Of a stretch of 64,000 bases of DNA, positions 54,127 through 63,965 are shown piece after piece. The translations under genes and the position numbers were made by a program. Numbering within the stretch: position 1 is the first letter of the stretch; every line of letters begins with the position of its first letter. The stretch is from positions 1 through 64,000 of the forward strand of contig WJMF01000099.1 in NCBI GenBank assembly GCA_014728085.1, written 5' to 3'. Source of the stretch: Candidatus Zhuqueibacterota bacterium. GTDB lineage: Bacteria > Zhuqueibacterota > Zhuqueibacteria > Residuimicrobiales > Oceaniaggregativiventaceae. Under the pieces are notes generated by a model, which saw nothing but the letters and a program-made list of their open reading frames with translations, searched no databases and was not told the DNA's origin.

Positions 54127-55757
54127 AAAAACCAGATCTAAAACGGTTACAACCCCGAATCATTTTGATTGCCATTTTACTTGTTTCCGCAGCCTTGCGC
54201 CTTTATAATATTGATTTTGGCAAGCCACATACTTTTCATCCTGACGAAATGAAATTAATCGCCCAGGCCGGTCATTTACTCGACACTTTTTTTGTAGACA
54301 AGGACGCCTATTTTGTTTTTGGCGTTTATCCCGTTTTTTTTACGATTATTCTGGCTTTTGTTCTTGCTTTTTATATCCTTTTGGCTGTTGTCAGCGGACG
54401 CTTTGAATCGCTGCACTATGCTCAAATCGCTTATGAGAACAATCCCTTTACATTTTTTCTCGCGGGCCGTTTGTTTGTCGCTTTTCTCGGAGTCCTTTCT
54501 GTTTATATTCTTTACAAACTTTGCAAGCAGTCGTACAATCGACGCATGGCTCTTGTTGCCGCCGCCTTTTTGGGCATGAATTTTATTCATGTTCGCAATT
54601 CTCATTTTGCCACGGTGGATGTTCCGGCAACCCTGTTTGCCCTTCTGGCACTCTATTTCATGATACGCATTTACAACCGCGATGAACTCAAAGATTATCT
54701 CCTGGCCGCACTGTTTATGGCTTTTGCTGTCGCCGCTAAATTTAGTCTTTTGTTTATCGCTTTGCCTTTTTTCTATATCTGTGTGGTTCAATTTGCAAAG
54801 TCAAAAAAATCCGTGGTTGTTAAAAAAATAACCGCTGCGATAGTGACCGGCGTCATTTTCTTTTTTATTGCGTCGCCGATATTTTTGCTGGATTTTCACG
54901 AAACGATGGGAGGAATCGCAGGAACCACGGAATTTGAAAAAGTGGGGAAAATCGGCAGTGGCGGAGGATTTCTCTCCTACTGGACCGGCAAACAGGCCCC
55001 CGGTTTTGGAATGTTTTATCCCAATTCCATTCCCGATACCTTTGGGATTCCTCTGACTCTTCTTGTGGTCGCCGGGCTGGCTTATCAGATACATCGACAC
55101 CGGCACCGGGATCTGTTGTTTTTATTGTTCGTGTTCTCGACCTACTTTATGTTTGATCATTTCGCTTATAAAGCAATGCGACATATCTTGCCCATCATTC
55201 CGTTGCTGCTGCTTTCGGCTGCATTGACACTGGACTCGATTGTTGATATGTTGCGAATCAAAAGATTTTATCAAAACATAATTCTCTCAATTCTGGTGGT
55301 CGTGTTTGTCTTTCCCGGAGTGAGCTATTCACTCTATTATTTTTCGGTTTTAAACGAAAAAGGTCCCCGCAGCCGGGCTGCGGAATGGATTGAGCACAAT
55401 ATACCGGCCGGTAGCAGATTGGCCGTGGAATCCTTTGCACCCCCGGTTAAGCCCGACAGCAGCACCGGCCGATTTTATGAGTTTGTTTCGATTAGACTGA
55501 CGCAACGGCAGGGTGGATTGGCGCCGGTATTTATCGATACGGTTGAAACCTGCGATTATTATATATCGGATGGTTTCTCCAGATCATTTTTTAACTGGGA
55601 GGAAACCTCGGAAAGATATCCCGAGATTGTTAAAGATCGCAGGAGATTTTTTGATTATATTGAAAATGAATTCCGATTGATAAAGCATTTTAAAGCAACA
55701 GATGAGCATCTGCAGCCCGAGATAGCTATTTATAAAAACGTCGACGAGAATCCGTAA
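54123..55757 (+). CDS. GT39-family membrane glycosyltransferase (GT-C)
   Basis: 544 residues with about twelve membrane helices and a C-terminal soluble region. The catalytic-loop motif is FHPDEMKLIAQA near residue 40. The fold and the HPDE motif match dolichyl-mannosyltransferase-like enzymes. The donor is probably made by the GT2 just upstream. Confidence 0.87.
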   Translation: MKKPDLKRLQPRIILIAILLVSAALRLYNIDFGKPHTFHPDEMKLIAQAGHLLDTFFVDKDAYFVFGVYPVFFTIILAFVLAFYILLAVVSGRFESLHYAQIAYENNPFTFFLAGRLFVAFLGVLSVYILYKLCKQSYNRRMALVAAAFLGMNFIHVRNSHFATVDVPATLFALLALYFMIRIYNRDELKDYLLAALFMAFAVAAKFSLLFIALPFFYICVVQFAKSKKSVVVKKITAAIVTGVIFFFIASPIFLLDFHETMGGIAGTTEFEKVGKIGSGGGFLSYWTGKQAPGFGMFYPNSIPDTFGIPLTLLVVAGLAYQIHRHRHRDLLFLLFVFSTYFMFDHFAYKAMRHILPIIPLLLLSAALTLDSIVDMLRIKRFYQNIILSILVVVFVFPGVSYSLYYFSVLNEKGPRSRAAEWIEHNIPAGSRLAVESFAPPVKPDSSTGRFYEFVSIRLTQRQGGLAPVFIDTVETCDYYISDGFSRSFFNWEETSERYPEIVKDRRRFFDYIENEFRLIKHFKATDEHLQPEIAIYKNVDENP

Positions 55758-55779
55758 AACATTAATAATTGTGCAAACG

Positions 55780-57537
55780 ATGAAAAGAATCCTATACGCT
55801 TTTTTTAACCTTAATGAGCAAAAATTTTTAATGGCGTGTTTTTTTATCGCCTTTGCAATAAGACTATTTTATGTTGTAGAGCTTGAGGAGAGGTGGTATT
55901 TTGCCGACACGGCTCATTACGATCTGGCAGCGCAGCACCTCATAAAAGGCGAGGGATTCGGCCCAAGTTTGCACTTTTTTGACGACTATAGCTATTATTG
56001 CCTGGAACCGGTTTATCCACTCTATCTCGCTGCGTTATATCAGGTTTTTGGCCGTTCTTTTTTGGCGGTACGGATTTCGCAGGTTTTTCTTTCCATTTTG
56101 CAAATATACCTGTTGTTTCTTATTACGAGAAAATGGTTTTCTTCCCGAAGCGCCAGAATGGTGGCTCTGTTTTGTGCTGTTTATCCCTTTTTCATATTTA
56201 TTGCCGGTCTGCTCTATGTTACGCAACTTTTTACCCTGCTGCTGATATCAGCGGTTTGGGGGTTTGTCCAATTCCTGGACAAACGCACATTCAGATGGCT
56301 GGTTTTTGCTTTTGCCTTTCTTACGCTTGCCGCATTGGCCAGGCCGATTATTCTTCCCAGTATTCCTTTTTTCTTGCTCTTTGTTATGCTGGAAAAAAAC
56401 AGCAGCTGGCTTTTACGCCTGAAAAACATTGTCGTTGCTCTCGGCATCGTTGTTTTAGTATTGCTGCCGTGGAGTATACGAAATTATAAAGTATTTGGCA
56501 TCCTCGCCCCGGGACGTGCCTGTTTGGCTGAGGCTAAAATTCTGGACATGGCTTATGCCCGTATTGAGCGTCCTAAAATTCTCGACCAGCCTTTTTTTCA
56601 GCATGATTCATTTTCGCTTTTGCTTGAGGAAAATGACGGGAATATGCAATGGCTCTGTTTCCTCGATGGCGAGCCGTTGATTCGATTAAACAGCAAAGAA
56701 AAGAATATCTTCAACTCCGATTCGCTTTATTGCGGTCTGATGTTCAAAGGCGGAATCAAGAATAAGATCAATCGTTTTGTCGCCGGACAAAAATATTCCG
56801 ATTTTTTACCCGAAACCCAAATTCAATCGGACTCTTTTACGGGGGAAATCATTCACAGCGATTCGGTTGCTGTTCAAGAAGCTGCTCTGGTTTCTTATGG
56901 AAAAGCAGAAGATTGGCGTTATAAAGCTCTATTCAAACGCCCCGTACAGGCAAATTATTTCTATATTGATTATCCGGATTCGATAACACCACGGCAGGTA
57001 CGCAATATCGCGATATGGATCGGTTTGGAAAAACCCGCTCTGTCGGCAAACGGGTATATGATTTGGCTGCATCCCTGGCTCGAAGCGGATCTCTGGAGCG
57101 TGCACAATGGCAAACCTTTTCAATCCGTTCCTGTTGAAAAGGATTTTCTGCAGAGAGAGCCTGCCACCCTCTCAAAAATTTTCAAAGATTATCCGGTTGA
57201 GTTTTTAACCCGGCACTTTTGGCGGGAATTTCGTAACTTTTGGTCGCCCTATGTGACGCGCATTTCGACCCGTTCCGAAAGACCGAACAGAACATTACAG
57301 ATTTTTTCGTTTGTTTTCTTTTTGCCCGTACTGTTATTTTTTCCTGTCGGCATTTGGTTCAAGCGGAGGGAGTGGCGAAAACTCTTTTTATTGCTCATTC
57401 CTGTCATTTGTTCGAGTATCGGTTATTCCGTCTACTTTACCGAGATCCGTTACCGCATACCGGTGGAAGGGTTTGTGATTATTCTCGCCTTTTATGGCAT
57501 TGAAAACATCTTTTTTAAAAAGAGGAGAACGTTGTGA
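55780..57537 (+). CDS. GT39-family membrane glycosyltransferase (GT-C)
   Basis: About 585 residues with a membrane domain, a large inserted soluble domain near residues 240-470, and further helices at the end. The loop-1 motif is FADTAHYDLAAQHLIKGEG. A GTG three codons earlier (55771) is an alternative start; neither has a clear ribosome site. Third GT-C enzyme in the block; overlaps the DUF2304 gene by four bases. Confidence 0.85.
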   Translation: MKRILYAFFNLNEQKFLMACFFIAFAIRLFYVVELEERWYFADTAHYDLAAQHLIKGEGFGPSLHFFDDYSYYCLEPVYPLYLAALYQVFGRSFLAVRISQVFLSILQIYLLFLITRKWFSSRSARMVALFCAVYPFFIFIAGLLYVTQLFTLLLISAVWGFVQFLDKRTFRWLVFAFAFLTLAALARPIILPSIPFFLLFVMLEKNSSWLLRLKNIVVALGIVVLVLLPWSIRNYKVFGILAPGRACLAEAKILDMAYARIERPKILDQPFFQHDSFSLLLEENDGNMQWLCFLDGEPLIRLNSKEKNIFNSDSLYCGLMFKGGIKNKINRFVAGQKYSDFLPETQIQSDSFTGEIIHSDSVAVQEAALVSYGKAEDWRYKALFKRPVQANYFYIDYPDSITPRQVRNIAIWIGLEKPALSANGYMIWLHPWLEADLWSVHNGKPFQSVPVEKDFLQREPATLSKIFKDYPVEFLTRHFWREFRNFWSPYVTRISTRSERPNRTLQIFSFVFFLPVLLFFPVGIWFKRREWRKLFLLLIPVICSSIGYSVYFTEIRYRIPVEGFVIILAFYGIENIFFKKRRTL

Positions 57538-57938
57538 TACCGGAAATTGGTATATCCCTGAGGGGAAGAATAATATTAATCATTCTTGATATTGTTTTTA
57601 TTCTATTTATTTTTTCCCTGCTAAAAAAACGCAAAATAAGTGAAACTCTGGCCTTGTTATGGCTGGCCGTATCAGTGGGTATGGTTATGATAATATCCCA
57701 TCACGGCCTTTTGATGCAGTTTACCCACTGGCTGGGAGCACAGTATCCGGCATCGGCGCTGACCATGATTGGACTGCTCTTTATCACATCACTATTGTTG
57801 TATTTTACCATCAAAGTTTCGCAATTGAGTAATAAAGTCATGTCTCTTGTGCAGCAAATCGCCATACAGAACAGGGAGATGGAGGAAAGAGTGGAGGAGC
57901 TGGAAAAGACCATTAAAGCGTCGGCGAACCGGGAATAA
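57534..57938 (+). CDS. DUF2304 membrane protein
   Basis: 134 residues with three membrane helices and a C-terminal coiled coil, the DUF2304 pattern. These proteins usually sit beside DPM1-type GT2 genes and are thought to assist them. GTG start overlapping the previous stop. It ends block C. Confidence 0.88.
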   Translation: MIPEIGISLRGRIILIILDIVFILFIFSLLKKRKISETLALLWLAVSVGMVMIISHHGLLMQFTHWLGAQYPASALTMIGLLFITSLLLYFTIKVSQLSNKVMSLVQQIAIQNREMEERVEELEKTIKASANRE

Positions 57939-58223
57939 TTTAAATTTATTTGTTGTCCCGGGCAAGTCCGCATGCTTTGAGGAGATTCTCTAAAAGCGCT
58001 AACGACTGAGCGGAATAATGGCTGTAAAATTGAATTATATTTATTTAAGGCTTTTGGGAATCTGATTAAGCAACTCGCCCGCCGGCACCCCGCCCAGGCC
58101 CGCCTGAAAAATCGGCATGTAATTTGCTTCTTTTGGTTACTTGATCATCATTATGTACAAATACAATTTTTACCGGTATTTATAATCATTATATCTGTTT
58201 CAGCATAAGGCAATGTTTCAAAC
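57939..58223. other. 285-bp gap between blocks C and D
   Basis: The left half is AT-rich with no clear terminator. At 58076-58105 there is a short C-rich stretch unlike its surroundings. The sigma54-type promoter at 58112 and an AT-rich leader follow. No coding ORF is credible. Confidence 0.5.
58112..58128 (+). promoter_or_regulatory. sigma54-type promoter of the polymerase block
   Basis: TCGGCATGTAATTTGCT has GG (58114-58115) and GC (58126-58127) ten bases apart and an intact TTGCT, with three mismatches to YTGGCACGRNNNTTGCW. The start near 58139 gives an 85-nt leader, like the other two sites. Weaker than the STAS promoter. Confidence 0.5.
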
Positions 58224-59555
58224 GTGAATAAAATTTATCGATATCTGTTTATTGCTTTTGGGTTTTTGCTCTCGATTAATCAGGGTGTGACCATTATCCT
58301 GGGTACATTACAAACAGGTGTGCAACGCGGTGCGGATATTATTATGCCGGTTGATATCCCTGTATACCTCCTTTTGATTTTAAAGAACGATCGTAGCAGG
58401 CGCTCGAAATACGGCAACAAGGTATCAACCATAAAGGTCTTACTGTTTTTGTTCCTGGTCTGGTCGCTGAGTGGCGAATTTGTATCGGTGGAACCTCCCG
58501 AGTTTCGGTTCGGCTTTGTTCACCTCGCCAGAGCGATTATTATCGCTTACTGCGTCCTGACCCGATTGACCCAAAAATCAGAGCTGTTGGCCTTTGTCAA
58601 GGGCATGATGTATGGTTTACTATTCCAGGCGTTTGTCGGTGTTTGGCAATGGCAAATCGGACCGCTTTATATACCGTTTTTCGAAATGTATCCGACCTGG
58701 CGCTCTACCGGAACCATCGCCGTGGCGAACGCCTATGGCGTTTACCTGATCAGTCTTTTGCCGCTGGCCATCCGCCTGGCTCTTTTTACCAATATCAAAC
58801 CCAAGTTATTATGGTATACAATATCAGTGCTGGCTGCGGGGGCATTGTTTGCATCCTATACAAGAGGAGCCTGGCTGGCTTTTGTGGTGTCCATGGCGCT
58901 CTTTTTTGTATTGGATTTCAAGAATCAGAAACTCAATTCGAAACAACTTTCGCTCTTTATGTTTATGAGCGTTGTTGCCATGGTGTTTATTGGTGTCAAA
59001 TATGGTACGGAGATCAGCAGCCGTATGTCGGATACCAGCGAATCCCTGATGGGAGAGAAAAAGCACAGCCGTATGGGAATGGCCAGGGATGCCATGAAGG
59101 TAATCGACAAGAATAAAATTTTCGGTGTCGGATTGAACAATTATCACTTTCATGCTGATGAAGAAATGCAGGGTACACGAATTGTGCATAATGCTTACTT
59201 GTTGATTATGGCACAACAAGGCGTGCCCGGCTTTTTATTGTTTGCCCTGATACATTTTCTGGCTTTTCGTTCCGGGTTCAAAATCAAGCATACCCGTGAC
59301 AATCAATTGTATCACATCGGCATGGCGACGCTTTGCGGCCTTACAGCCGTGCTGATTTACCATAATGTCGCGCCGGATTACCGCACCATTCTGGTGCTGT
59401 GGCAACACTGGCGCCTGATGGCCATGGTGGTTGCCGTCTTGGTTGTTGAAGATATTACCCGTAAGACATTGATACAAAAACAGATCTATTTACAACAATT
59501 AAATCGTCGCAAAGGAAAAGATATACCCTCACTCATTCCAAATTCAACGACTTGA
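58224..59555 (+). CDS. O-antigen polymerase/ligase family protein (Wzy-like)
   Basis: 443 residues, GTG start, ten or more membrane helices and the large periplasmic loop of the Wzy_C domain (SSRMSDTSESLMGEKKHSRMG), followed by FGVGLNNYHFHADEEM, typical of this family. It would polymerise the repeat unit on the periplasmic side. It is the only polymerase candidate in the window. Confidence 0.9.
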   Translation: MNKIYRYLFIAFGFLLSINQGVTIILGTLQTGVQRGADIIMPVDIPVYLLLILKNDRSRRSKYGNKVSTIKVLLFLFLVWSLSGEFVSVEPPEFRFGFVHLARAIIIAYCVLTRLTQKSELLAFVKGMMYGLLFQAFVGVWQWQIGPLYIPFFEMYPTWRSTGTIAVANAYGVYLISLLPLAIRLALFTNIKPKLLWYTISVLAAGALFASYTRGAWLAFVVSMALFFVLDFKNQKLNSKQLSLFMFMSVVAMVFIGVKYGTEISSRMSDTSESLMGEKKHSRMGMARDAMKVIDKNKIFGVGLNNYHFHADEEMQGTRIVHNAYLLIMAQQGVPGFLLFALIHFLAFRSGFKIKHTRDNQLYHIGMATLCGLTAVLIYHNVAPDYRTILVLWQHWRLMAMVVAVLVVEDITRKTLIQKQIYLQQLNRRKGKDIPSLIPNSTT

Positions 59556-59574
59556 AAGGAGTGGTAAGACAGTC

Positions 59575-61038
59575 ATGGCCCAGATTCATAAAAATATCGG
59601 ATTTGCCGGAATCAGCCAGTTATTATATACTTTATTGGCTTTTATCCTTGTACCCTTTGCGGCGCGTTACCTGGGGAGAGAAGGATATGGTGTCTATGCT
59701 CTGGCAACCACACTCGGTTTTTTTGTTGCCCTGATAAGCGACCTGGGTATGTCTACTCTTTTAACCCGGGAAATTTCAAAACAAAAACGCATCACGGCAA
59801 AACTCTTTTCCTATTCACTGAGCATCAAAGCTTTGTTCTCGGTTGTCGCGCTACTCGTCCTGACCCTTTATCTGGCCATCGGGCGTCTGGATTATATCAG
59901 TATCCAGGTGATTTATCTTTTCGCGATTGCTTCAATTATTACATCTTTTTCACAAAGCGCTTTTTCTGTTTTTCGCGGCTTTGAGCAGATCCGTTTTGAG
60001 ACTCTGGCGGTTTTCATTGACAAGTTTTTATCGGTTGCTATCGGAATATCGTTTCTTTTGGCAGGGCTGGGTATCCGGCCCTTTATCTCCTCCTTCTTGA
60101 TCGCTGCCGTTATTAAGCTGTTGCTTTCATTTGCCATCCTGCGCAAGCATTTTATTCCGGTTCGAATACGGGTAAACGTCAAGCGATCCTTTGTGATGCT
60201 GAGTACATCGATTTCATTTGGATTGTCTATTTTCCTGGCCATGTGTTATAATTATCTGGACATACTCATGCTTTCCGTATTATCCAGCATGGTCCATGTC
60301 GGCTTGTACGCGGCAAGTTACAAGCTGCTGGCCTTAACCAGCATGATTCCAACGGTGTTATCTATTGCCTTTCTGCCACAGTTCTCGGTGGTACAAAGCA
60401 ACCGCACCAGACTCACAGAGCTGTTTCTAAAAGGATGTAAATATCTTGTTCTGTTTGCATTCCCGATGCTGCCTTTTGTCTGGCTGATGTCGATACCGAT
60501 TATTTACCTCGTCTTCGGAGCAACTTATCACGATTCTATCGCGTCTCTGAATATCCTGGTCGTTGCCGCCGTTGCGCAGATGTTCAATACTTTTTTTGTA
60601 CCCCTCTATGCATCGGTGAATCATCAGAGAAAGATCGTCCATTTTCAGGTGTTTGGTCTTGCCGCCAATGTACTGCTCAATGCTGCCCTGATTCCTGTTT
60701 TTTCCTATATTGGTGCGGCCATTGCTACTGTTTTTACCGAATGGTTGATATTGATTTTAATTATTCGATGGGCCTTGAAACGCTTTCTGCAATTCAAACC
60801 TTTAAAGGCTGATTTTTTCAAATACACTGGCAGGTGTTTGGTGTCGACCCTGGCGATGACGATTTCGATGATTATTACGCAAAGTATCTTTTTTGAAGCT
60901 ACTATAACGGTACCGGTTGCTGCTGTGGTATATGTGGCGTTTTTGCAGCTCACCGGTTGCTTGAATGTTTATCAGCTCGTTAAAAAAGTTGTGCGTTATA
61001 TTTTTTCAAAACCGGTTGGAGAACGGGTTGGCATCTAA
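59575..61038 (+). CDS. second oligosaccharide flippase (Wzx/RfbX type)
   Basis: 487 residues with fourteen predicted helices. N-terminus NIGFAGISQLLYTLLAFILVP and YLGREGYGVYALATT are of the RfbX/PST branch, different from the flippase at 50742. GGAG lies 13 bases upstream, unusually far. It overlaps the start of the next gene by 11 bases. Confidence 0.92.
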   Translation: MAQIHKNIGFAGISQLLYTLLAFILVPFAARYLGREGYGVYALATTLGFFVALISDLGMSTLLTREISKQKRITAKLFSYSLSIKALFSVVALLVLTLYLAIGRLDYISIQVIYLFAIASIITSFSQSAFSVFRGFEQIRFETLAVFIDKFLSVAIGISFLLAGLGIRPFISSFLIAAVIKLLLSFAILRKHFIPVRIRVNVKRSFVMLSTSISFGLSIFLAMCYNYLDILMLSVLSSMVHVGLYAASYKLLALTSMIPTVLSIAFLPQFSVVQSNRTRLTELFLKGCKYLVLFAFPMLPFVWLMSIPIIYLVFGATYHDSIASLNILVVAAVAQMFNTFFVPLYASVNHQRKIVHFQVFGLAANVLLNAALIPVFSYIGAAIATVFTEWLILILIIRWALKRFLQFKPLKADFFKYTGRCLVSTLAMTISMIITQSIFFEATITVPVAAVVYVAFLQLTGCLNVYQLVKKVVRYIFSKPVGERVGI

Positions 61039-61807
61039 GGTAGAGCACATCCAGTCTTTTTATCAAAAAGAAAAAGCTTTGGTAACGTCTCCCTTTATCC
61101 ATTTGGGGGGGGAGCTGGATGCAAAATTGCTGAGCGCTGTGTTTCGGCGTTTGAATATTTCACCAGGTGGCGGAACTGTGCTCGATATCGGTTGCGGATC
61201 CGGTGCGTTATCAACTTATTTTGGAGAAGAGACGCGTTATTTTGGAATCGACCTGGTATGTCAACCCGGGCTGAAACGTCGCGAGGGAAAAAACAAACAT
61301 TTTACGCTTGGCAATGCCGAATCTTTGCCGCTAAAAGAACAATCAATTGATCTGTTGATCTGTCTGGACAGCTTTGAGCACTATATTGAACCGTATAAAG
61401 CAGCTGCAGAGTTCTTCAGAGTGCTCAAGCCGGGAGGAACGCTGTTTCTTTCCATTCCCAACTATGCCAATATCGCAGGTTTGGTAAAAAAGGGGTGTGA
61501 ACGGTTTGGTTCCTATGCCCGGGATACCTGGGCGCCTTTTGATGGATGGAAACCGGAAGCACTGGAGCACTTTATAACACCGGCAAGGATCAAAAAAGTA
61601 TTCAGCAAGGCGGGGTTTACCTCCTTTGCAAAAGCCGGCTATAAAGAAGAGGTTATCGTTGGCCTCTTTCCCTGGATTTGGCATCCGGCATTCCCGGAGC
61701 GATTAAAAGTTGCCCTCTGGCATCTGAACAGGTTATTGGCCAGGCCGATGGTTGTTTTATGGCCGTCATCGAGCTTGCATTTGTTCTGGAAAATTTTCAA
61801 ATTGTAA
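61028..61807 (+). CDS. SAM-dependent methyltransferase
   Basis: 259 residues from a TTG six bases after GGAG; a longer reading upstream lies within the flippase. Motif I is VLDIGCGSGALSTYF, then LICLDSFEHYIEP and LKPGGTLFLSIPN. It ends with a basic amphipathic stretch. Probably methylates the polysaccharide or its lipid carrier intermediates. Confidence 0.88.
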   Translation: MASKVEHIQSFYQKEKALVTSPFIHLGGELDAKLLSAVFRRLNISPGGGTVLDIGCGSGALSTYFGEETRYFGIDLVCQPGLKRREGKNKHFTLGNAESLPLKEQSIDLLICLDSFEHYIEPYKAAAEFFRVLKPGGTLFLSIPNYANIAGLVKKGCERFGSYARDTWAPFDGWKPEALEHFITPARIKKVFSKAGFTSFAKAGYKEEVIVGLFPWIWHPAFPERLKVALWHLNRLLARPMVVLWPSSSLHLFWKIFKL

Positions 61808-61832
61808 ATTCTCACATTTTACAGGAAATGAC

Positions 61833-63911
61833 ATGTTAAACAAAGCTACATTCTGCATTCTTGTCGTTATGGTTATTTTGACATCAGTGGTTTCAGCGCA
61901 GGACCGTCTCAATCCACCCTATCCCCGCCTGGCAATGTTTGACATGACCCACTTTGGCGTCTGGCCGAATTATTCTCCGGGGACACGGATCGACATGCTG
62001 GAAAAGTATGATATGTTGATCCTTTACGCTTTTTCCGATGCCAACGACCAGTTGATGGCACAGGAAATGCGGCGCCGTAATCCGGATCAAATTTTGCTCG
62101 GCTCGGGGATAAACGGCATTTGGGTGAATGATCCACCGGCTTTTATGCTTTATCGCAGCTACCGGGGTACCCTGCTGGAAGATATCGAACCCGGACAGCC
62201 GAGCTTTCGTGTCGATACCGTTGAAGGTGCGGATCTCGGTGTATATAGCGATGATCGCGTCTATTTATGGATCGGCGATGAAATTGTCCGGGTAACCATT
62301 ATTGATGAAGCCGAAAATATTTTCCATGTGGTCAGCGATACCAGTTATCCCGGGGCTGTCAACGAGCAGCATTTTGCCGGCGATTCCGTTTTGAGCGCTA
62401 TCCGGGACCAGGGGCCCGGTTTATATTGTACCTTCAGCGAATACGGCCCAACCTTGAACGGCCAGCGTTCCTGGGAGTATATGGCGGAAAAAAATATTGA
62501 TCGTGAAATTCCCTATTACACCGGACTTTATGACGGTGTGTTTCATGATTTTTTTGCTTATAATCTCTATATCGGTCATTTCACCTTTGATCTCGATTAT
62601 AACGGTGTCAGTGATCCGGAGGAGCATTCAAATAACTGGATCGGCAATACCTGGGGTTATGGCCGCGATCTTTTTGTCGAAACTGAACTGGCCGAGATGC
62701 AGGAGGCATATCCGGGGGGAGCCCATTTGCTCAATCTAAACACCGGCAGCGCTCTGACGGATTATTACAATCTCTGCAGCGGTCATATGTTCGAAGGTTT
62801 TCAGCGTTTTTCGGAATGGAGTTATGTAAAATACGATGCGACAACCTGGATCAACAATCATTCGGGTCCGAACACCAATTTTATCTTTGATTATTTTCCG
62901 GAAAATAAATTTTATAACGGCAAAAACCGTTTCACCGAAGTCCGGTTCGGACTCGCGACGGCTATGATTTTTGAGTGCTATTACGCCCGTACGGCCGGCG
63001 ACACCTATTATCTGATGTTTTGGTACGATGAGTTTGAAACGGAGATGGGTTATCCGGTCGGCGATTATTATGAAATGAGCAATGGACTGGTTGCTCGAAA
63101 TTTTACCAATGGCTGCGTTGTCTGCAATCCCACCGGCTCGCCGCAGATTCTCAGCGCAAGTGATCTTCAGGGCGGGCCTTATTACCGTTTTCTCGGCGGT
63201 CAGCAACCCGATTTTAACAATGGTGAATTGTTCAACGGAACCCTGGAGCTCAGTGGCGCCGATTATGGTCCCCGCAACCTCAGAGGCGATGGTATCTTGT
63301 TGTTTAACGAACCTACGGTCTGTGTCAATGATATTATAATCGATAATTATTTCAATAACGGCACCTCTCCCGGCCAGGATTCTTCGGCATTCCAGCTGGT
63401 CGGCAGCTGGCGGGATTTAACCGCCAGCGGCTTTGAGGATTTTTCACAATGCAATCCTTTTTATTCCCAGCTTGCCAATGAGATGAGACACAGCAATTTC
63501 AATGGCGCCTATGGCTATAATGCCTGTTACGCCGGAGAGGGTGAAAAACAAGCCCTCTACCGTCCCTTTATCGGCGTACCGGGTTGGTACAAAGTCAGTG
63601 AATGGCATGGCTGGCACGGAAATACACCGGGAGCCGTCGATGAAGCCACCAATGTTCCCTTTCAGGTGGTGGTCTCCGGGGAGATAAAACTACGCGGTAT
63701 TATCAATCAACAACTGAATTATGGTCAATGGAACCGGTTGGGTTATGTTTACCTGCCACGGGGCACCGATGGCTATGTCAAGATCACGAACGCCGCCAAC
63801 GGAACCGTGATCGCCGATGCCATGAATTTTCATTATATGGGTCCGGATTATGTGCCGGATACCACACCGCCGGCTAGTCCTCAAAATATTCAGGTCTATA
63901 CTGTTGACTAG
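61833..63911 (+). CDS. secreted glycosyl-hydrolase-like protein, truncated at an FN3-type linker
   Basis: 692 residues from the ATG after AGGAA. Signal peptide cleaves near VVSAQ. The body (about 30-430) has the layout of the GHL/GH114-like TIM barrels, with GVFHDFFAY as the characteristic strand and a predicted acid in the following loop. A beta-sandwich (about 490-675) follows. The last residues, TTPPASPQNIQV, are a typical FN3-linker start, but a TAG follows four codons later. Probably acts on extracellular polysaccharide; not a recognised named enzyme. Confidence 0.75.
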   Translation: MLNKATFCILVVMVILTSVVSAQDRLNPPYPRLAMFDMTHFGVWPNYSPGTRIDMLEKYDMLILYAFSDANDQLMAQEMRRRNPDQILLGSGINGIWVNDPPAFMLYRSYRGTLLEDIEPGQPSFRVDTVEGADLGVYSDDRVYLWIGDEIVRVTIIDEAENIFHVVSDTSYPGAVNEQHFAGDSVLSAIRDQGPGLYCTFSEYGPTLNGQRSWEYMAEKNIDREIPYYTGLYDGVFHDFFAYNLYIGHFTFDLDYNGVSDPEEHSNNWIGNTWGYGRDLFVETELAEMQEAYPGGAHLLNLNTGSALTDYYNLCSGHMFEGFQRFSEWSYVKYDATTWINNHSGPNTNFIFDYFPENKFYNGKNRFTEVRFGLATAMIFECYYARTAGDTYYLMFWYDEFETEMGYPVGDYYEMSNGLVARNFTNGCVVCNPTGSPQILSASDLQGGPYYRFLGGQQPDFNNGELFNGTLELSGADYGPRNLRGDGILLFNEPTVCVNDIIIDNYFNNGTSPGQDSSAFQLVGSWRDLTASGFEDFSQCNPFYSQLANEMRHSNFNGAYGYNACYAGEGEKQALYRPFIGVPGWYKVSEWHGWHGNTPGAVDEATNVPFQVVVSGEIKLRGIINQQLNYGQWNRLGYVYLPRGTDGYVKITNAANGTVIADAMNFHYMGPDYVPDTTPPASPQNIQVYTVD

Positions 63912-63965
63912 CACTGGCGTGTAATTTGTAGATTTTCTAAAGCATCAAATTATAGGAGAGCTCTG

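Noticed and set aside
63914-63930. Another GG-N10 sigma54-like site before the right-edge gene
   Set aside because: It ends in GT instead of GC at -12 and has several other mismatches, and the leader would be only about 25 nt; too weak to list.
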